In this document: piece by piece, positions 8,191 to 18,248 of the stretch
How the letters are laid out: each line of letters starts with the position of its first letter
Position numbering within the stretch: position 1 is the stretch's first letter
From: Gammaproteobacteria bacterium
GTDB taxonomy: Bacteria > Pseudomonadota > Gammaproteobacteria > Steroidobacterales > Steroidobacteraceae
Assembly (NCBI GenBank): GCA_003164785.1
Contig: PLUE01000062.1
Coordinates: 124,001 to 188,000, forward strand
Direction: 5' to 3'
DNA: 64,000 bases
Made by a program: the position numbers and the translations under genes
The notes under the pieces: model-generated
What the model was told of the DNA's origin: nothing
The model's input: only the letters and a program-made list of their open reading frames with translations
Database searches by the model: none

Positions 8191-8781
8191 ATGCCGCGTA
8201 TCAACCTACTTCCCTGGCGAGAGCAAGAACGTATAGTACGGCGCCGCGAGTTCATCATCGCAGGCGGCGCCGCCGTGCTGGCCGGCATCATTTTCATGGG
8301 CGGCGGCAAGCTGCTGTACGGCAGCTGGATCGACGCGCAGACGGAAAAGAACAACATGCTGAAAAAAGAGATCGTGAAACTCGACGCTCAGATCGCCGAT
8401 ATTCAGGATCTGGAGAACCGCAAGCAGCGCCTCGTCGCACGAATGGAGATCATCGAGAAGCTGCAGCGCAGCCGCCCGGAGATCGTCCATTTGTTCGATG
8501 AGATCGTGAAGGTCATGCCCGAGGGCGTGTACCTCACACAGCTCAAACAGACGAACCGCAAGCTCGAGATCCACGGCATCGCACAGTCGAGCACCCGGGT
8601 TTCGACCTTCATGCGCAACATCGACGCGTCCACCTGGATGGCCAATCCCGTGTTGCAGGTCATTGAAACCGCCCAGAATTCCCCGACCGGCGGTTCAAGT
8701 TTCACGCTCTTTACCGATATGGTCGGCGTGGACCTCGACAACAGTGGCGAAACAGCCGTCAAGAAGGTTGCCGCGAAATGA
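8191..8781 (+). CDS. pilN: type IV pilus assembly protein PilN
   Basis: 196 residues. The conserved N-terminal tail PRINLLPWREQE is the PilM-binding motif of the family. One membrane segment (about 24-44) is followed by a coiled-coil stretch (about 52-90) and a periplasmic ferredoxin-like domain. PilN pairs with PilO in the inner membrane and positions the pilus motor against the secretin. The ATG lies 8 nt after the pilM stop, and the 3' end overlaps pilO by an ATGA, indicating translational coupling. Confidence 0.95.
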   Translation: MPRINLLPWREQERIVRRREFIIAGGAAVLAGIIFMGGGKLLYGSWIDAQTEKNNMLKKEIVKLDAQIADIQDLENRKQRLVARMEIIEKLQRSRPEIVHLFDEIVKVMPEGVYLTQLKQTNRKLEIHGIAQSSTRVSTFMRNIDASTWMANPVLQVIETAQNSPTGGSSFTLFTDMVGVDLDNSGETAVKKVAAK

Positions 8782-9425
8782 CCTTTATCGAACAACTCAA
8801 GACTCTCGATCCGCGCGACGTCGGCCGCTGGCCGCTGGCCGTGCGCGGCTTCTTCGTGCTCTTGATCTTCCTCGTTTGCACCGCCCTTGCGTGGTACTTG
8901 TTCGTGTGGGATGACGACCGCCCGATTTTGCAAAAGGCCGAAGCCGATGAACTGGACCTGCGGGCTCAGTTCGCCAACAAGCAGCAACGCGCCGCCAACC
9001 TCGATGCTTACAAGGCGCAACTCGGCGAAATGGAGCGCAGCTTCGGCGCCATGCTGCGCCAACTTCCCGGCAAGACCGAAGTGCCGAACCTGCTGGTCGA
9101 TATTTCGCAGACCGGGCTCGCCGCGGGCCTGCAGGAAAAGCTGTTCCAACCGGCTGGGGAGCAAAGCAAGGGCTTCTACGCCGAGTTGCCGATCAAAATC
9201 CGACTCGTCGGCAATTATCATGAATTCGGGGCCTTCGTGAGCGGCATTGCGGCCCTCCCGCGAATCGTCACCCTGCACGACATTTCGATCACGCCGGTCG
9301 CCGACGCGAAAACCGGTGGCTATGACAATCTCACCATGGACGTCACCGCCAAGACCTATCGTTACATAGAGGACGAAGGTGGCGGGCGCGCCGGCGCGAA
9401 AAAGAAGCCAGGAGGCGCGACGTGA
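8778..9425 (+). CDS. pilO: type IV pilus assembly protein PilO
   Basis: 215 residues. A short cytoplasmic tail and one membrane helix (about 22-44) are followed by a coiled coil (about 50-90) and a periplasmic domain. It forms the alignment complex with PilN and PilP. The start overlaps the pilN stop (ATGA) and the stop overlaps the pilP GTG. The C-terminal tail is Lys/Gly-rich (GAKKKPGGAT), probably disordered. Confidence 0.94.
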   Translation: MTFIEQLKTLDPRDVGRWPLAVRGFFVLLIFLVCTALAWYLFVWDDDRPILQKAEADELDLRAQFANKQQRAANLDAYKAQLGEMERSFGAMLRQLPGKTEVPNLLVDISQTGLAAGLQEKLFQPAGEQSKGFYAELPIKIRLVGNYHEFGAFVSGIAALPRIVTLHDISITPVADAKTGGYDNLTMDVTAKTYRYIEDEGGGRAGAKKKPGGAT

Positions 9426-9943
9426 AGAGCTCAATGGGTGCTCGCGTGCTGTGCGCGGCCGTGCTCGCGAGTTTCATGCTCGCCGGGTGCTCGGGTGGTC
9501 AAACCGATCTGCAGAAATGGATCGACGACACCAAGAAGAAGCCGGGCGGCCGCATCCAGGCTCTCCCGGAAGTGAAGCCATACGAAACGTTCACGTATTC
9601 CGTGGGCAATCTGCGTTCGCCGTTCCAGCCGCAGGGGCCCGGCGCCCTCGGCGGCGGCAGCGCCAGCCTGCGACCGAACTCGCGGCGCAATCGCGAATTC
9701 CTCGAAGGATTCTCGCTCGACACACTGAAGATGGTGGGTACGTTCAAGGTGGGCAGCAGCTTCTACGGGTTGGTGCAATCGAAGGATGGCCTGGTGCACA
9801 AGGTTCAACCGGGCAACTACCTTGGACAGAACGACGGGAAAGTCACCGACATTTCCGGCAGTAAAATTAGCCTCGTCGAAATCATACCGGACGGTCTCGG
9901 CGGCTACATCGAGCGACCGGCCTCATTGGCACTGGCTGATTGA
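9422..9943 (+). CDS. pilP: type IV pilus lipoprotein PilP
   Basis: 173 residues. A lipoprotein signal peptide ends in LAGC (lipidated Cys about residue 22). A disordered linker containing the PFQPQGPG segment follows, then a small beta domain (about 95-170). PilP is anchored by lipid and bridges PilN/PilO with the PilQ secretin. The GTG start at 9422 overlaps the pilO stop; no better start keeps the lipobox. Confidence 0.94.
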   Translation: MKSSMGARVLCAAVLASFMLAGCSGGQTDLQKWIDDTKKKPGGRIQALPEVKPYETFTYSVGNLRSPFQPQGPGALGGGSASLRPNSRRNREFLEGFSLDTLKMVGTFKVGSSFYGLVQSKDGLVHKVQPGNYLGQNDGKVTDISGSKISLVEIIPDGLGGYIERPASLALAD

Positions 9944-9962
9944 GGCCACAGGGAGAAGACAC

Positions 9963-12092
9963 ATGAAAAAAATCCACACACGAGTGATGACCATCGCGTT
10001 CGCGTTCATCGCATTGCCGATGCTCGCACTGCAGGTTCGGGCGGCCGACCCGGTCAAACTCGAGACCATCGACGTCCAAACCCTGGCGGGGCAGCAGATC
10101 CAGCTGAAACTGCATTTGAGCGGTCCGGCGCCCGAGCCGATTCCGTTCACCATCGACAAACCCGCGCGAATCGCCTTCGATTTGCCGAATACCACGCTCG
10201 CTCTTGCATCGCGACGGGTGGATGTGCGATCCGGTGGTGTCGACACCGTGTTGGCCGCCGAGGCCAATGGACGCACTCGACTGGTGGTCAATGTCGACTC
10301 CCTGCTGCCGTACACCACCAAGGTGGACGGCAATAACATCATCGTGACCCTCGGCAACATGCCCGGCGCCGGAGCGGTCACCGCAAACTCCGCGCCCGTC
10401 CGGGCCGGTTCGGGTACGTCGCCCATGGCCGGTGCCGCGGAACGCGCCATTCGCACCATCGACTTCCGGCGCGGTGCGGACGGTACGGGGCGCGTCATCG
10501 TGCAACTCACCGACCCGCGTACGCCCGTGAACGTGCGCCAGGAAGGCAATCAAATCGTGGTCGATTTCGCCGGCACCCTCATGCCGAAGAACCTCATGCG
10601 CCGCTACGATGTGATGGACTTCGCGACACCCGTGCAAAGCGTCGACGCGATTCGCATCGAAGGCAACTCGCGCCTGGTTATCAGCGCGCAGGGCGATTTC
10701 GAGCAGCTCGCCTATCAGTCCGACAACCAGTACACGATCGAAATCAGGCCATCGCTCAAACGCGCCAATGCAGAGGAGAAGAAGGAGTACACCGGCGAGC
10801 GGCTCACCTTGAACTTTCAGGACATCGATGTCCGTTCGGTGCTGCAATTGCTCGCCGATACCAGCGGCCAGAACATCGTGGTCAGCGACTCCGTCACCGG
10901 TAACCTGACCCTGCGACTGCAGAACGTCCCGTGGGATCAGGCGCTCGACATCGTTCTGCGCACCAAGGGCTTGGACAAGCGCCGCCAGGACAATGTCATC
11001 ATCGTCGGGCCGACCGAGGAACTTGCGAATCGCGAGAAGGCGGAACTGGCGGCGCGCCGGGAAGTTCAGGAGTTGTCGCCGGTGCACTCCGAGTTCCTGC
11101 AGGTCAATTACGCCAAGGTGGCGGATCTGGCAAAGCTCATCAAGTCGAACAATGCCAAGGAGTCCATGCTCTCGGCGCGCGGCAGTCTGACCACCGATGA
11201 CCGCACCAACACGCTGCTGGTTCAGGACACGGCCGAGCGCTTGACGGATATCCGGCGGCTGGTGCAGACCCTCGACGTCCCCATCCGCCAGGTGTTGATC
11301 GAAGCACGCATCGTCGTGGTGAGCGACACGTTCGAGCGCGACCTGGGCGCCAAGCTCGGCATCAGCACCACCGGCTCCGCCGGCGCCAATCTGTTCTCCG
11401 TTTCGGGCAGCGCCGTCGGCAGCGACAGCATCGTCAGTTCTGCGGCAACCGGCGCCTCAAGCTCGACGGCGCTCGGCACGGCGGCCCTCGCCAATCGATA
11501 TCAGGTGAATCTGCCGGCCGCGAACGTCAATGGTAGCTTCGGTGTGTCGCTGTTGTCCGGCAGCCATTTGATCGACCTCGAGCTGTCGGCGGCGGAGAAC
11601 GAAGGCAAGAGCGAAACGATCTCCTCGCCCCGCATCATCACGGCGAATCAGAAGCAGGCCACGATCATGCAGGGTGTGGAGATTCCCTATCAGGAGTCCG
11701 CGTCGAGCGGCGCCACCACGACGCAATTCAAGAACGCCGTCCTGTCGCTCAAGGTGACGCCGCTGATCACCCCCGACAACCGGGTGGTTCTGGACCTCGA
11801 CGTCAGCGACGATACCGTGGGATCGAACGTCGCGAGCGCCACCGGCGGCAGCGTGCCGTCGATCGACACCCGCGAGATCACCACCCAGGTTTTGGTCAAC
11901 GACGGGCAGACCGTGGTGCTGGGCGGCATTCTCGAGACCGTCAAATCAAAATCCGCCGACAAGGTGCCATTCCTCGCCGACATTCCGGTCCTCGGCAACC
12001 TGTTCAAGAACTCGATCAACATCAACAACAAGACAGAACTCTTGATCTTCATCACGCCGAAGATTCTGCGTGAAGGATCAAATCTTTATTAA
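9963..12092 (+). CDS. pilQ: type IV pilus secretin PilQ
   Basis: 709 residues. The ATG at 9963 is chosen over an upstream in-frame start because GGGAGAAG precedes it and a signal peptide ending QVRA follows. Domain order: two AMIN peptidoglycan-binding domains (about 33-125 and 165-265), an STN-like domain (about 279-340), a NolW/N1 domain (about 375-445) and the secretin core (about 490-705) with VLVNDGQTVVLGGI and the terminal LLIFITPKIL. A Ser/Ala/Gly-rich stretch in the secretin region resembles a gate loop. It forms the outer-membrane channel through which the pilus passes. It is the fifth gene of the pil operon. Confidence 0.97.
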   Translation: MKKIHTRVMTIAFAFIALPMLALQVRAADPVKLETIDVQTLAGQQIQLKLHLSGPAPEPIPFTIDKPARIAFDLPNTTLALASRRVDVRSGGVDTVLAAEANGRTRLVVNVDSLLPYTTKVDGNNIIVTLGNMPGAGAVTANSAPVRAGSGTSPMAGAAERAIRTIDFRRGADGTGRVIVQLTDPRTPVNVRQEGNQIVVDFAGTLMPKNLMRRYDVMDFATPVQSVDAIRIEGNSRLVISAQGDFEQLAYQSDNQYTIEIRPSLKRANAEEKKEYTGERLTLNFQDIDVRSVLQLLADTSGQNIVVSDSVTGNLTLRLQNVPWDQALDIVLRTKGLDKRRQDNVIIVGPTEELANREKAELAARREVQELSPVHSEFLQVNYAKVADLAKLIKSNNAKESMLSARGSLTTDDRTNTLLVQDTAERLTDIRRLVQTLDVPIRQVLIEARIVVVSDTFERDLGAKLGISTTGSAGANLFSVSGSAVGSDSIVSSAATGASSSTALGTAALANRYQVNLPAANVNGSFGVSLLSGSHLIDLELSAAENEGKSETISSPRIITANQKQATIMQGVEIPYQESASSGATTTQFKNAVLSLKVTPLITPDNRVVLDLDVSDDTVGSNVASATGGSVPSIDTREITTQVLVNDGQTVVLGGILETVKSKSADKVPFLADIPVLGNLFKNSININNKTELLIFITPKILREGSNLY

Positions 12093-12135
12093 TTGTTTGC
12101 GGCGCCGCGGAGCGGCGAAATTAGGGATGCATAAA

Positions 12136-14301
12136 ATGCGCAAGTTATCGATTATTTTGCTGCTGGGCGCGGTTTTGGCGGCTGCCGGCTGCGGCGGGAG
12201 CGCCAGCTCGATCACGGGGGCGGGCACCACGTGCACGACGAATTGCACCTCCACGGATCCGGTCACCACGGTCTCCGTGGTCTCCAATTTGGCCACCATT
12301 GCTGCCGACGGAAGCAATAGCGCGACCATCAGCGCGACTGCAAAAGACGCCAACAACAATTTGGTGACGGGCGCGACGGTCACCTTCTCCGCCAGCGCGG
12401 GCGGCCTCGCGGTTACCCAGGCAACGACTGATGCAAACGGCCTCGCCACGGCCACGCTGACGGCGGGATCGGCGGCGGCAGGTACCAGCATTACCGTCAC
12501 CGCGACCACCGAAGGCATATCGGGCAAAGCGACGGTGGCGATCGGAAATGTTCAACAAACGATCAGCGTCATCACGAGCCTGCCGCAGATTCCCTCGGAT
12601 AGCAGCAAGTCTGCGACGATAACCGCGCTCGTTCGCAATGCGCAGAATCAGTTCGTGTCGGGCGTGGCCGTTGCATTTTCCGCCACGTCGGGTGGCTTGA
12701 CCGTCACTCAAGCGACGACCGGCACCAATGGCGCGGCCACCGCGACGCTCAGCGCGGCTGGTGACCCGACGAATCGCAGCATCACGGTGACGGTCACCGC
12801 CGGCGGCGCCACTGCTACCGTGCCGGTGACGGTCATAGGAACTAGCCTGACGGTCACGGGACCGTCGAGTCTGGTGCAGGGCAGCGTAGGTACCTACAAC
12901 GTCACGCTCATCGATGCCGGCGGCACAGGCATCCCCAACCAGGCGGTGACGTTGGTTTCCGCGAAAGGTAATACCCTCAGCGGCGCAACCGTCACGACGA
13001 ATGCCACCGGCGAGAGCACCTTTACTTTGACCGCCGTCAACGGCGGAACCGACGTCATTACCGCGGCTTCGCTGGGGCTGCAATCGACAGAATCGGTAGC
13101 CGTCAGCACGCAAGACTTTGCGTTCACATCGCCAGCCGCAGCAAATACTCCGGTCAATATTGGGACGGCAACAACCGTCACCGTCCTGTGGTTGTCCGGC
13201 GGTAAGGCGCAGGCCGGGCAAACCGTGACCTTTTCGGCCACGCGCGGGGCATTGAGCGTCACATCGGCCACCGTTGCGGGCGATGGCACCGCGAGCGTCG
13301 AAATTTCGTCGACGACCGCGGGCCCCTCGGTGATCTCGGCGACGGGGGCGGGTGTGACCGCGCAGGCCACCCTCGAATTCATTGCGACCATGCCGACCCA
13401 GATCGCTGTCCAAGCGAGCCCTTCCATCATCGCGGCCCAAGGCCAGAGTACGCTCACAGCGACCGTTCGTGACGCCAACAACAATTTGGTGGAGGGCCAA
13501 GTGGTCGATTTCTCGATCACGAAAGATTCCACCGGAGGTTCGCTATCGTTACCTTCCGCGACCACCAACGTTCAGGGTCAAGCCTCTACCGTGTACACCG
13601 CGAGCACGACGACAAGCGCCAGCAATGGCATCACCGTCTCGGCAACCGTCGCGGACACAACCGTTTCGAGTTCGGCCACGTTGACGGTGGGCGGACAGTC
13701 GGTATTCTTATCATTGGGGACCGGGAACGTGGTGGCCGCTGGTCCGAACATCAACACACAGTACTCCTATCCGTTCACGGCGCAGGCAATCGACTCTTCC
13801 GGCGCCGGTGTGAGCAACGTGACGGTCAACTTCACCGTTACGTCGCTCGGTTACGCTAAGGGAGTGGATGTATACAACACCCTCGATAGCGCTTGGGAGC
13901 CGCAAGTTTCCACTTCAGCGACGGACCCGGACGTCTATATCCTCTCCGGATTGCATGGCTGCTTATCGGAGGACCTGAACGGCAATGGAATATTGACCCC
14001 GACCGAGGACTACAACAATAATGGTAAGCTCGATCCCGGGTTGGTCGTCGCCACTGATGTGAGCTCGGCAACGACGGGCACCGGTGGAAGCGCCTCGGTC
14101 AATTTGATTTATCCGAAGGATCATGCGAACTGGGTAGCCGTCAAATTGACGGCTACCGCCACCGTCAGCGGAAACCAGAGCAGCACATCGACGAGTTTCT
14201 GGTTGCCCGGTTTGGCATCCGACTTCAGCAGCCCAACCCAAGTGCCGCCGGGCGTCAATAGTCCGTATGGTCAAGCCAGCACTTGCCTGAATCCCAACTA
14301 G
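12136..14301 (+). CDS. Ig-like (Big_1) repeat surface lipoprotein in the pilus operon
   Basis: 721 residues. The ATG at 12136 has AGGG 9 nt upstream; an ATG at 12127 is also possible. A lipoprotein signal (MRKLSIILLLGAVLAAAGC) is followed by about five Thr/Val/Ala-rich Ig-like repeats of the invasin/intimin Big_1 kind (e.g. DANNNLVTGATVTFSASAGG, again at about 455). Near residue 620 are two calcium-loop-like segments, DLNGNGILTPTED and DYNNNGKLDPG, resembling dockerin/EF-hand loops. It lies 43 nt after pilQ with no terminator between, and a strong terminator follows it. A pilus-associated adhesin or surface scaffold is inferred from position and architecture only. Confidence 0.75.
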   Translation: MRKLSIILLLGAVLAAAGCGGSASSITGAGTTCTTNCTSTDPVTTVSVVSNLATIAADGSNSATISATAKDANNNLVTGATVTFSASAGGLAVTQATTDANGLATATLTAGSAAAGTSITVTATTEGISGKATVAIGNVQQTISVITSLPQIPSDSSKSATITALVRNAQNQFVSGVAVAFSATSGGLTVTQATTGTNGAATATLSAAGDPTNRSITVTVTAGGATATVPVTVIGTSLTVTGPSSLVQGSVGTYNVTLIDAGGTGIPNQAVTLVSAKGNTLSGATVTTNATGESTFTLTAVNGGTDVITAASLGLQSTESVAVSTQDFAFTSPAAANTPVNIGTATTVTVLWLSGGKAQAGQTVTFSATRGALSVTSATVAGDGTASVEISSTTAGPSVISATGAGVTAQATLEFIATMPTQIAVQASPSIIAAQGQSTLTATVRDANNNLVEGQVVDFSITKDSTGGSLSLPSATTNVQGQASTVYTASTTTSASNGITVSATVADTTVSSSATLTVGGQSVFLSLGTGNVVAAGPNINTQYSYPFTAQAIDSSGAGVSNVTVNFTVTSLGYAKGVDVYNTLDSAWEPQVSTSATDPDVYILSGLHGCLSEDLNGNGILTPTEDYNNNGKLDPGLVVATDVSSATTGTGGSASVNLIYPKDHANWVAVKLTATATVSGNQSSTSTSFWLPGLASDFSSPTQVPPGVNSPYGQASTCLNPN

Positions 14302-14328
14302 ATGCAATCGAGTTCCTACTGTGACATA

Positions 14329-14356
14329 GCGGGCGCCGACCGGCGCCCGCTTCTCT
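14329..14356 (+). terminator. Rho-independent terminator of the pil operon
   Basis: A perfect 9-bp stem GCGGGCGCC / GGCGCCCGC with a 4-nt loop, followed by TTCTCT, 27 nt after the stop of the Ig-repeat lipoprotein gene. Confidence 0.8.
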
Positions 14357-14363
14357 AGCTGGT

Positions 14364-14392
14364 TTAACCCCCAGTGCGTGAACGGGTAAACT
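14364..14392 (+). promoter_or_regulatory. candidate aroK promoter, near-leaderless
   Basis: TTAACC (14364-14369), 17 bp, TAAACT (14387-14392). The aroK ATG lies 9 nt after the -10 element and no Shine-Dalgarno sequence is present, so the transcript may be leaderless or nearly so. Confidence 0.5.
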
Positions 14393-14401
14393 GCCCGGCG
14401 C

Positions 14402-14929
14402 ATGCCTCCCATCCGCAACATCTTCCTCATCGGCCCCATGGGCTCCGGCAAATCGGCCGTGGGCCGGCATTTGGCCCGGCTTTTCCGGTTCAATTTCCTC
14501 GACAGTGACGCCGACATCGAGTCCAAGACCGGGGTGGATATCTCGTTCATATTCGAAAAGGAAGGAGAGGCCGGATTCCGGGTTCGGGAGCGGGAATCGA
14601 TCGAGCGCCTGACGCAGCTCGAGTCCATTGTCCTGGCCACCGGCGGCGGCGCCGTGATCGAGGCGGATAACCGGCGAATTTTGGCCGAACGGGGCGTGGT
14701 CGTATACCTGGAAACCTCGATTGATCAGCAGCTGGAGCGTACTCGCCACGCCCGCCACCGCCCTTTATTGAACGGCACCGACCCGGAGGAGAAGCTCAGG
14801 GAGCTGATGCTATGGCGCGCCGCTCTCTACGCCGAAATCGCTGAATTGACCGTTTCCACCGACGGGCGCCGGGTGCAGCTGGTGGCGGAGGAGATCTACC
14901 ACGAGCTTCGCCGGACGCACGACCTGTAA
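14402..14929 (+). CDS. aroK: shikimate kinase I
   Basis: 175 residues. P-loop GPMGSGKSAVG lies near the N-terminus. The shikimate-binding DSDADIE, RERE and ATGGGAV segments follow, then the LID arginine in RHRPLL. It phosphorylates shikimate at the 3-OH with ATP in the chorismate pathway (cytoplasm). Placement after pilQ and before aroB is the common gammaproteobacterial order, though here the Ig-repeat gene and a terminator intervene, so aroK has its own promoter. Chorismate from this pathway feeds the trp operon further along. Confidence 0.96.
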   Translation: MPPIRNIFLIGPMGSGKSAVGRHLARLFRFNFLDSDADIESKTGVDISFIFEKEGEAGFRVRERESIERLTQLESIVLATGGGAVIEADNRRILAERGVVVYLETSIDQQLERTRHARHRPLLNGTDPEEKLRELMLWRAALYAEIAELTVSTDGRRVQLVAEEIYHELRRTHDL

Positions 14930-14935
14930 GGTTCG

Positions 14936-14941
14936 TATAAT
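14936..14941 (+). promoter_or_regulatory. consensus -10 box just upstream of aroB
   Basis: A perfect TATAAT sits 8 nt before the GTG start of aroB, with no Shine-Dalgarno sequence between them and no convincing -35 element. It could drive an internal leaderless aroB transcript or be fortuitous. Confidence 0.35.
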
Positions 14942-14949
14942 CTAGCGCC

Positions 14950-16026
14950 GTGCAAATACTCCAGGTAGATGTCGGGCATAGCCGCTATCCGATCACGATC
15001 GGACCGGCGCTCTTGGGCGACCGGGAGCTGCTCGATTCACAAATCGGCGGCCATGACCTGCTCGTCGTCACCAACACGACGGTCGCCCCCCTGTACCTCG
15101 CGACGTTGCGCGCCACGTTGACCGGCCGCCGGATCGCCGAATGCGTGCTGCCCGACGGCGAGCAGCACAAGACCTTGCAGACCGCGGCCCGGGTGTTCGA
15201 TGCGCTGGTGGAAGCGCGTATGAACCGTGATGCCACCGTGCTGGCGCTGGGGGGCGGCGTCGTCGGCGACATCGCCGGGTTTGCGGCCGCCTGCTACCAA
15301 CGCGGCGTCGGCTATGTGCAGATCCCGACGACCTTGCTCGCGCAGGTGGATTCGTCGGTGGGCGGGAAGACCGGCGTCAACCATCCGGGCGGCAAAAACC
15401 TCATCGGCGCCTTTTACCAGCCCCTCGCGGTCATCGCGGATACCGACACCTTGGCGACCCTGCCGGATCGCGAACTGCGTGCGGGCCTGGCCGAGGTCAT
15501 CAAGTACGGCTGCGTGTGGGACCCCGAGCTCTTCGAGTGGTTGGAGCTCAACCTATCGAAGCTGAGGCGCCGCGACCCGGCGGCATTGGCTCATGCCATC
15601 GGGCGATCCTGCGCCATCAAGGCGGCGGTGGTCGCGAGCGACGAGAAGGAGCTCAATGTGCGCGCCATCTTGAATTTCGGCCACACCTTCGGTCATGCGA
15701 TCGAGTCGGCGACCCATTACGAGACCTTCCTGCACGGTGAGGCGGTGGGCCTCGGCATGCTGATGGCAACCGACCTGTCCCATCGTTTGGGGCTGATCGA
15801 CGCCACGACCCTGGAGCGGGTGCAGAACCTGCTGAAACTCGCCGGACTGCCCACGGAGGTGCCGCGTATCGGCGCCGCCCGCGGCTTCGAATTGATGCAA
15901 ATGGACAAGAAGGTGCTGGCCGGCACGGTGCGCCTGGTGTTGCTCGACAAACTAGGCCACGCGGTCGTGACAGGCACCTATGCGCAAAGCGCCTTGGATG
16001 CCACGCTGTCGGAGTATTTCGCGTGA
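14950..16026 (+). CDS. aroB: 3-dehydroquinate synthase
   Basis: 358 residues. NAD-binding Gly-rich [14 protein letters not shown], the active-site region [19 protein letters not shown], and the zinc ligands in [19 protein letters not shown] and HGEAVGLGM are all present. It converts DAHP to 3-dehydroquinate, the second step of the shikimate pathway. It starts at a GTG 20 nt after aroK, and its stop overlaps the GTG of the next gene, so aroK-aroB-dgt-hemE look like one transcription unit. Confidence 0.97.
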   Translation: MQILQVDVGHSRYPITIGPALLGDRELLDSQIGGHDLLVVTNTTVAPLYLATLRATLTGRRIAECVLPDGEQHKTLQTAARVFDALVEARMNRDATVLALGGGVVGDIAGFAAACYQRGVGYVQIPTTLLAQVDSSVGGKTGVNHPGGKNLIGAFYQPLAVIADTDTLATLPDRELRAGLAEVIKYGCVWDPELFEWLELNLSKLRRRDPAALAHAIGRSCAIKAAVVASDEKELNVRAILNFGHTFGHAIESATHYETFLHGEAVGLGMLMATDLSHRLGLIDATTLERVQNLLKLAGLPTEVPRIGAARGFELMQMDKKVLAGTVRLVLLDKLGHAVVTGTYAQSALDATLSEYFA

Positions 16027-17174
16027 CCGGGCTCGCGGCCTATGCGGCCCATGAAGAAGAGTCGCGCGGGCGGCGTTATACCGAGCCGGGCCCTGCGTAT
16101 CGCTCCGAATATCAGCGTGATCGAGACCGCATCGTGCACTCCACCGCCTTCCGCCGCCTGGTCTACAAGACCCAGGTGTTCGTCAATCATGAGGGAGACC
16201 TTTATCGCACCCGGCTGACGCACACGCTCGAGGTGGCGCAGATCGCGCGCACGATCGCGCAGGCGCTCGCGCTCAACGAGGTGCTGTCGGAGGCGATCTG
16301 TCTCGCGCACGACGTCGGACACACGCCTTTCGGGCACGCGGGCCAGGATGCGCTCAACGAATGCATGATGGAGTTCGGCGGTTTCGAGCACAACCTGCAG
16401 TCGCTGCGCGTGGTGGACGAACTCGAGGAGCACTATGCCGACTTCAACGGCCTGAACCTCACGTTCGAGTGCCGCGAAGGCATCCTCAAACATTGCTCCT
16501 ACAATAATGCAGTGCAACTCGGTGAGCTGGGGGAACGATTCATCAATCGCCGTCAGCCAGGTTTGGAGGCGCAGCTCGCGAATTTCGCGGATGAGATCGC
16601 CTACAACAATCACGACGTGGATGACGGTATTCGGGCCGGCCTCATCACGATCGAGCAATTGCTCGAAGTGCCGTTGTTTTCCGAATATCATCGTGAGGTG
16701 CTGGCCAAGTATCCTCATCTCACGGGGCGTCGTCTCGTGTTCGAAATTCTGCGTCGCATGATCAACCGGCTCGTCACCGACTTGATCGAGTCTTCGGCGC
16801 TTCGTTTGCGCGAATCCGCCGTTCGCTCGATTGCCGAGGTGCGTGCGCAGCCGAAGCCCTTGATCGGATTCAGCGATGCCACCCGTGAGCTCAACCACGG
16901 GCTGAAGGCTTTTCTCCGCGAACATGTCTACAAGCATTACAAGGTCAGACGGATGACCGCCAAGGCGCGCCGCGTCGTCAGCACGCTGTTCGACGCCTTT
17001 TTAAGCGATCCTAGTCTGATGCCCGACGAACACAGGCATACCAGCTCGCGTCTGGAGTCGACGCTGGGGTCGGCCGGCCGGGCGCGGGCGGTGGCCGACT
17101 ACATTGCCGGAATGACGGATCGTTACGCGATTCTCGAACAACGCCGGATGTTCGACCCAGGAGAGAGAACATGA
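16023..17174 (+). CDS. deoxyguanosinetriphosphate triphosphohydrolase-like protein
   Basis: 383 residues, the usual length of the Dgt-like family. HD-domain metal ligands are visible: the His in [12 protein letters not shown], the His-Asp in [14 protein letters not shown], and a later Asp in [11 protein letters not shown]. The N-terminal [19 protein letters not shown] is the family signature. It is predicted to hydrolyse dNTPs to nucleoside and triphosphate. The GTG start overlaps the aroB stop and the stop overlaps the hemE ATG. It is shorter than E. coli Dgt and belongs to the broader type-2 group, so substrate preference is uncertain. Confidence 0.9.
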   Translation: MTGLAAYAAHEEESRGRRYTEPGPAYRSEYQRDRDRIVHSTAFRRLVYKTQVFVNHEGDLYRTRLTHTLEVAQIARTIAQALALNEVLSEAICLAHDVGHTPFGHAGQDALNECMMEFGGFEHNLQSLRVVDELEEHYADFNGLNLTFECREGILKHCSYNNAVQLGELGERFINRRQPGLEAQLANFADEIAYNNHDVDDGIRAGLITIEQLLEVPLFSEYHREVLAKYPHLTGRRLVFEILRRMINRLVTDLIESSALRLRESAVRSIAEVRAQPKPLIGFSDATRELNHGLKAFLREHVYKHYKVRRMTAKARRVVSTLFDAFLSDPSLMPDEHRHTSSRLESTLGSAGRARAVADYIAGMTDRYAILEQRRMFDPGERT

Positions 17175-18229
17175 CGGCCGTGCTCAAGAACGACCTGCTG
17201 CTGCGTGCGCTGTTGCGGGAGCCGACCCCGCGTCGTCCCATCTGGTTGATGCGTCAGGCGGGTCGTTACCTGCCCGAATATCGCGCGACCCGGGCGCGGG
17301 CCGGAAACTTCATGGCGATGTGCATGAGTCCCCAGTTCGCATGCGAAGTGACGTTGCAGCCGATCGACCGGTATCCGCTCGACGCGGCGATCTTGTTCTC
17401 CGACATCTTGACGATTCCACATGCCATGGACGTTGGCTTGGAGTTCGAGGCTGGCGAAGGACCGAAGATCGAACGTCCGATTCGCAGTGCCGCCGACGTG
17501 GACAAACTCAAGATTCCCGACCCGGCGCACGAGCTTCGCTATGTGGTCGATGCGGTTGCGCTCATACGGCGCGAGCTCAACGGCCGGGTGCCCTTGATCG
17601 GTTTCGCCGGCAGTCCATGGACCGTCGGAACCTATATGGTCGAGGGTGGGGGCAGCAAGACCTTCGGTCGCATCAAACGCATGATGTACGAGTCTCCCCG
17701 GGTGCTGCACCGGCTGCTCGACGTGCTGGCACGCTCGACCATCCTGTACCTCAACGCGCAGATCGCGGCGGGGGCGCAGGCCGTCATGGTGTTCGATACG
17801 TGGGGCGGCGTGCTGACGCCCGCACAATACGAAGAGTTTTCCCTCCACTATATGGCGCAGATCGTCGACGCGCTCACGCGCGAGGCGGACGGGCGCCGGG
17901 TCCCCAGCATCGTTTTCACCAAGGGCGGCGGAGCGTGGCTGGCAAAGATCGCCGCCATCGGTTGCGACGCGGTCGGCGTGGATTGGACCACCGATCTTGC
18001 CACCGCACGCGCCGCGGTGGGTGGCCGGGTGGCGCTACAGGGAAATTTGGACCCTTCCGCGTTGTTCGCGCCGGCGGCGACGCTGCATGCTGAAACCTTG
18101 CGGGTCCTCGACAGCTTTGGCGCTGGGCCGGGACATGTGTTCAATCTTGGCCATGGCATCACGCCGGATGTCGATCCGGAACGCGTCGCCGTGCTCGTGG
18201 ATACCGTGCGGAATTACACGCCCAGGTGA
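17171..18229 (+). CDS. hemE: uroporphyrinogen decarboxylase
   Basis: 352 residues. The N-terminal signature [16 protein letters not shown] and the conserved GFAGSPWTV and [11 protein letters not shown] motifs are present. It decarboxylates uroporphyrinogen III to coproporphyrinogen III in haem synthesis. Translation is probably coupled to the dGTPase-like gene (ATGA overlap). Other haem genes (hemC, hemD) lie at the far right of the window, unlinked. It ends 19 nt from the convergent fadD stop with no obvious terminator. Confidence 0.97.
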   Translation: MTAVLKNDLLLRALLREPTPRRPIWLMRQAGRYLPEYRATRARAGNFMAMCMSPQFACEVTLQPIDRYPLDAAILFSDILTIPHAMDVGLEFEAGEGPKIERPIRSAADVDKLKIPDPAHELRYVVDAVALIRRELNGRVPLIGFAGSPWTVGTYMVEGGGSKTFGRIKRMMYESPRVLHRLLDVLARSTILYLNAQIAAGAQAVMVFDTWGGVLTPAQYEEFSLHYMAQIVDALTREADGRRVPSIVFTKGGGAWLAKIAAIGCDAVGVDWTTDLATARAAVGGRVALQGNLDPSALFAPAATLHAETLRVLDSFGAGPGHVFNLGHGITPDVDPERVAVLVDTVRNYTPR

Positions 18230-18248
18230 TGCCTCGGCGCGCCGTGCC

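Noticed and set aside
9882-13500. Long leftward open frames opposite pilQ and the Ig-repeat gene (401 and 451 codons).
   Set aside because: GC-rich codon-shadow frames with His/Arg/Gly-rich products and no recognisable domains.
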